Made by a program: the position numbers and the translations under genes. A stretch of 64,000 nt of DNA from Cryptomeria japonica. Its lineage: Eukaryota > Streptophyta > Pinopsida > Cupressales > Cupressaceae. Of this stretch, positions 60,047-64,000 are shown piece after piece; the stretch's first letter is position 1; the number at the start of each line of letters is the position of its first letter. The stretch covers positions 223,005,415-223,069,414 of the forward strand of contig NC_081410.1 of assembly GCF_030272615.1 (NCBI RefSeq), given 5' to 3'. Below the pieces are notes generated by a model. The model was not told the origin of the DNA. It did no database searches and saw only the letters and a list, made by a program, of their open reading frames with translations.

Positions 60047-60058
60047 GCTTTGATACCA
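60047..60058 (-). promoter_or_regulatory. Primer-binding site of the ORF1/ORF2 element
   Basis: The minus strand reads TGGTATCAAAGC, one base off the initiator-Met site, two bases after the 5' LTR. Confidence 0.85.
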
Positions 60059-60060
60059 AT

Positions 60061-60905
60061 TATTAGGATTCCCATAGATACTAAGAGCGGGGGAGGGGTG
60101 AATCAATATCTAACTGGTTTATTGAATTTCTTATCTTAAAACATGTAGAACATATTATAACAGTATACTGGTATGCAAGAAATAATGCAATAAATAAAAT
60201 TAAAAGAATCCACATGAAAAGCACACCATGACACAAGGATTTAGCGAGGAAACCTGGTGTGGGAAAAACCTCAGTGGGATTTGTGACCCACAATATTCAC
60301 TTACTGGCCAATAAGAGAATATTACTTACAACAGGGGCCTGCACATGCAGGAAGGCCAACTGCCTAGAGCTCACTGCTCAAACACAAAATGGGAAGTCTC
60401 ATTGACTTACAATGTGGATTATATAAATACAATATCTTGTACTGCTTTACAATAACATCTATAATGCCAAATCCAGTATCGGTTGCTGCTCTGCTTCTTA
60501 CATAAACCCTTAACCTATATTTTGCATAATAGGTCTGCCTTATATCTTTCCTAATTCACTTCCAAAATGTCTACAATGATCTCTGTTATATATAAGATTC
60601 ATTTTACAACTTGCCAAGTTGGCTTACAAAGTTTTTACAATAATAAATAAAATATAATATATCAAAAATCCTGTCGGCCTCTGTGCCAGTATGCTTCCTT
60701 TCTCTGTGCCGGTGCCGGTGGTCTGAGTGTCGGTGTAGAGTGTGATCTGTTGATGCTGGTGAACTATCTTGCCGATGTAATTCCTTGTCGGTGTAATTCC
60801 TTGCCGGTGTAATGCCTTGCCAGTGCCGTAGGATTGTAAGGTTGCCATCAATGACAAAACCTTCAATCGCCTACAATGTCTCATTGGAGTGTGCATATGC
60901 CAACA
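60061..60905 (-). repeat. 5' LTR of the ORF1/ORF2 element
   Basis: It matches 54336-55175 end to end with scattered substitutions. The inner end is mutated to TAATA (TG became TA on the plus strand). Confidence 0.9.
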
Positions 60906-60910
60906 CAATG

Positions 60911-61190
60911 CACCTAGTTCTCATCAGGATGGGGAGAGACCCCTAATTTGTCTCTCAAATACACAAATGTATCTACAGGCAAAGGCTTAGTGAAAATATC
61001 TACAATTTGATCTTTTGTACATACATACTCCATTTTTAATTCTTGATCACTAACTTTGTCCCTCAATAAATGATACTTAACTGATATATGCTTAGTTTTA
61101 GAATGCAGTACCATAATATTGGAAATGTTGATAACACTTGAATTTTCACTGTTAACAAATTTCGCTATAGCTAAATTTGGTGGCCTAATG
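60911..61190 (-). pseudogene. C-terminal copia RNase H fragment
   Basis: The minus-strand reading gives SSVINIS, HSKTKHISVKYHLLRDKV and VDIFTKPLPVDTFVYLRDKLGV, then a stop near 60914. This is the end of copia RNase H. The fragment starts at about 61190, where similarity is lost. Its 3' untranslated region and LTR continue at 54335-52747 across the inserted element. Confidence 0.8.
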
Positions 61191-62939
61191 AGGCCTTACA
61201 CATTGCAGATTAAGAAAGGTACACAAATGTTTTTCTTTATACTTCATCATTTATCAAATTTGAATATGCATATGAAGATTTCTTTTCAGATGCAATGTAT
61301 TTCAATAATGTACATTTAAAATTGCATATGAGAGAAAAAAAAGTTGTATTTACATAAATGTGTAAGGACCCACACAAGCCGTGGGTATGAATGAGAAGTA
61401 CAATAAGTAGAATGATAGACATATGTATAAATAAAAGAGTGAGAGAAGGGGATCTATCATTGTCTTTCAATGACAAACCATTGGTGTGATCAAGCTGCAT
61501 CATTGTGTCTTCATGCTCCTAACGCTCCTAGAGTGCCTGTAAGAGGTGAAGGACAGGTATGTTAGATCTTGAGATTTCAATTTCCCTAACAAATCTAATC
61601 ATACACATGAATATCAAACTATAGATGGAAAGAATCAGAATAGAACAATAAGATAATCAAAGATCAAAGTGACAAACCATCAGAAGATTCATCCGCTTCT
61701 TATTTTATCTAACTTTTTTGGTCACTGTACAAGTATAAGATAGGTTTCCATTTCACAAATATCAAGTCTATGGGTTAAAATAGGATCCCACAATGGTTGA
61801 GCTTAGCATACTAGTCATCACTCATAGGGTGACACTAATCAGTTGTTAACCATAGCATGCAACTATATCCATGGTCCCATATAATGTCATTCAAGGACAA
61901 TATAAACTTTCATCCAATGAGTACAATATATACAACAATGAATAAAATTCACCCAATAGCCAACAAGTGACTAAAGCCACACAACAAGTATAAGGTTTGC
62001 AGAATATCAATATAAATAAGAAGCATTGAGTTAGAACATCTACATAGGGACGAAGTAAAAATGGAGCAAAGACAACCATCATATGTAATCAATGATTGAT
62101 TATAACCCTTCAAAGTACAGAGAGAATTTCATAGTATTGGGCAAGCTATTATGATAGTAATAATGGTCAAGAGCATAGGAATTACTTTGACATAAGGAGA
62201 AGATTTATATCATAGTTTGTAGGCATTAAAGTACTGAAAAGATGGTGACATTATTTCATTCTATCAAAAGAGCAGTAAAAGATACCAATGCAAGAGGTCA
62301 AGGCCACTTTTGGAGCAACCTCAACACAAATATAGTCCAAGGAAGAGCTAAGAGGGGCTTCAAGATATTCCAAAGTTCCTATCAATTTGGACCATCACAG
62401 AGCAATGATAACTAATGATCAAGAGTAGTAAACCTACAATATACAATGAAAACCAAAACAATCTTCTCAAAGTGTAGTAATTTTTTAGGATAATAATAGC
62501 GAGGAACAGTAAAAAGAGGCTTAATAGCACCCCAACACAATGAATATTCAATGAACTCAAGTAATGAAGCTATGCCAAAGTAGCTATTAGTTTTCAGATT
62601 TTGTAGAAAGGGCAGAATCAATCAACACTGTCAAAAGTGCAACAATATAAACAGTTCTTGTAGGTCATGGTAGTAAAAGAGAGGTAAAATATACACATTA
62701 CAACCTACAAGAAAGAGCTCAAAAACCATTAAAAATAATCATGCAGTAATGTTTCAAAGTATAACAGTCATAAGATAGTAAATGCAATAGTCACTATAGA
62801 TCCTAGCTATAGTAATCATCAAAGAGTAGCCTAAGAATGTTATGAGTTGTCAGGAAAAATATGGTTCTTAGCATAGATACATTGGTGATAATTAAAGAGA
62901 ATTCAAAATACATAACAAAGCAAAATCAACCTCTGTGAC
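61191..62939. other. Unassigned stretch
   Basis: No coding region, LTR pair or motif could be supported on either strand. The left edge truncates the copia RNase H; the right edge is the LTR at 62940, perhaps with target bases gtgac just before it. Confidence 0.4.
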
Positions 62940-64000
62940 TGTCACGCCCAAACTTTTGAGCAAAAATGAAACAATAATTTTTTTTAAAACAACATAAATG
63001 CATTAAGTAAGCTACATTTAAAATGGAATAAATAAGTTTTGTCTTTACTAAAGGTTAACTCCAGATTAAATAGAATGGTTTCCTAAAGTTGGTTTAATCA
63101 ACTCCATCATTATAGCGTCCATATTTAGAGTAGACTAATTATTCCCTAAAAGGAGTCATCAATACTTAATTAATTAATTAAACTAAATTAATTAATTTCC
63201 CTTAATTAAAATTTCTCCAATAATAAATCAAGAGATATTAATTATCTCAAAAGTATTAATATACTCAATACTAAATAAAAATAATGTTAACTCATATTAA
63301 AATTAATTAATTGAGCAAACACGAAAACGCTTTTAAATTAAACTAATAAAGTTAACCAAATCAAATATAATGTTAGACTAATAAATTCATTTTATATTAA
63401 GGTCAAATTTAATTCCCTTTAGATATTTAAATTTCAACTATTAAATATTTGGCCAACATTGACCTCATAGGTTAAAATTTTACATTATACATTTAATAAA
63501 TTCCATTAATAAAATTTCCAAAAGAATGTTAACCCAAACAACCATATTTAATTAAATATGTAAAACTAGCCTATATATATATATATATCTGTGTGTGTGT
63601 ATACTTACACACATTCTCCCAAAAAAAAAAAGGCTCTATTAAGAACTAATTTTACCCTAGTCAATAATAGAAGTTATTTATTTCTACATATTGACTATAG
63701 ACAAATGGGGGGTAATTCTTTTCAAATTTGAAAAGAATTACCCCCTCATTTCATTTTATTTATTATTTTAATGAACCCTAACTAGGGTTGTTTTAATCTA
63801 TAACTTAACTTTGATTTCATTTCTAACAATTTCAAACTTCTAACCCTAACCTAAAATTGGGTTAGGGTTTCTTGTTTATCATATTTTTTTTTTTGTTGTG
63901 TGTGTGTGCAGGTGGCAGCCGAGCAAAGGAGAGGACCGAACAATTTTACGAAGGGCCAAGGGATTTGAGAAAGGCTGAAGGGAAAGGGTGCAGGGTGGCT
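62940..64000 (-). repeat. End of a gypsy LTR, cut by the window edge
   Basis: The plus strand starts TGTCACGCCCAAACTTTTGAG, the reverse of the LTR end at 31309 (TTGGGCATGACA). Moving inward it has AT-rich sequence, a (TA)n/(TG)n array at 63572-63602, a telomere-like palindrome at 63842-63869 and a word shared with 30405-30430 at the window edge. It is a diverged relative of the 4.5-kb LTR. No primer site lies outside the end, so it is a 3' or solo LTR. Confidence 0.7.

Larger units (their letters stand above)
54336..60905 (-). mobile_element. Complete non-autonomous LTR retrotransposon with ORF1 (zinc knuckles) and ORF2 (unknown)
   Basis: LTRs of 840 and 845 bp, an initiator-Met primer site, a purine tract and an exact 5-bp duplication caatg (54331-54335, 60906-60910) bound a 6,570-bp element inserted just after the RNase H stop of another copia element. 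Minus-strand order: LTR, primer site, ORF1, putative internal promoter, ORF2, purine tract, LTR. No protease, integrase, RT or RNase H motif was found. Its structure is complete, so the missing pol is not due to truncation at the window edge. Confidence 0.9.

Overview
This window looks like plant nuclear intergenic DNA made almost entirely of nested LTR retrotransposons. I found no intact host gene, rRNA, tRNA or CRISPR array. Initiator-methionine-tRNA primer sites (TGGTATCAGAGC type), Ty1/copia and Ty3/gypsy coding remnants, a plant mobile domain, 5-bp target duplications and very long AT-rich LTRs all point to a land plant with a large genome. A conifer is my guess from the style of the repeats, not a demonstrated fact.

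Layout, left to right. 1-3016: 3' end of a plus-strand element carrying an unrecognised protein (here called ORF2) and its 3' LTR. 4938-6226: solo LTR with TSD ctatc. 6701-10922: minus-strand gypsy remnant (LTR, protease, gag). 10923-12640: minus-strand LTR plus a decayed third ORF2. 12914-25520: an old plus-strand gypsy 'host' (LTR, primer site, gag). Its LTR is split by a solo LTR (14530-15580). Its gag is split by a 2-kb non-coding element (16406-19591, itself split by solo LTR 18057-19308) and by a minus-strand Gag-protease element without integrase or RT (20027-25136). Its protease reappears at 51998-52746. 25521-31309: chromovirus-like integrase and a 4.5-kb LTR. 31310-51997: a plus-strand copia element with gag, protease, integrase, RT and RNase H. 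Its 5' LTR holds a solo LTR (31707-32933), and its RT/RNase H region is split by a 12.5-kb minus-strand element (37274-49790). 52747-61190: a minus-strand copia 3' end split by a complete 6.57-kb element (54336-60905, TSD caatg). 62940-64000: edge of another gypsy LTR on the minus strand.

Three non-autonomous designs deserve attention. (1) 54336-60905 has full LTRs, primer site, polypurine tract and exact TSD, but codes only for a coiled-coil protein with four tandem zinc knuckles (ORF1) and a protein of about 1,050 codons of unknown function (ORF2). Related ORF2 copies occur at 1-2112 and about 12100-12640. (2) 37274-49790 has near-equal LTRs, a long Q/P-rich ORF, an antisense plant-mobile-domain ORF, and a 20-bp repeat near both ends of its interior, but no pol. 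(3) 20027-25136 encodes Gag and protease followed directly by an acidic C-terminal region of unknown origin.

The coding remnants share a decay style. Long frames are kept while TAG, and also TGA/TAA, stops appear, many where relatives have CAG, CGA or TGG. That fits C-to-T change at methylated cytosines. Positions and alignments were worked out by eye; family names rest on visible motifs, not on database searches.
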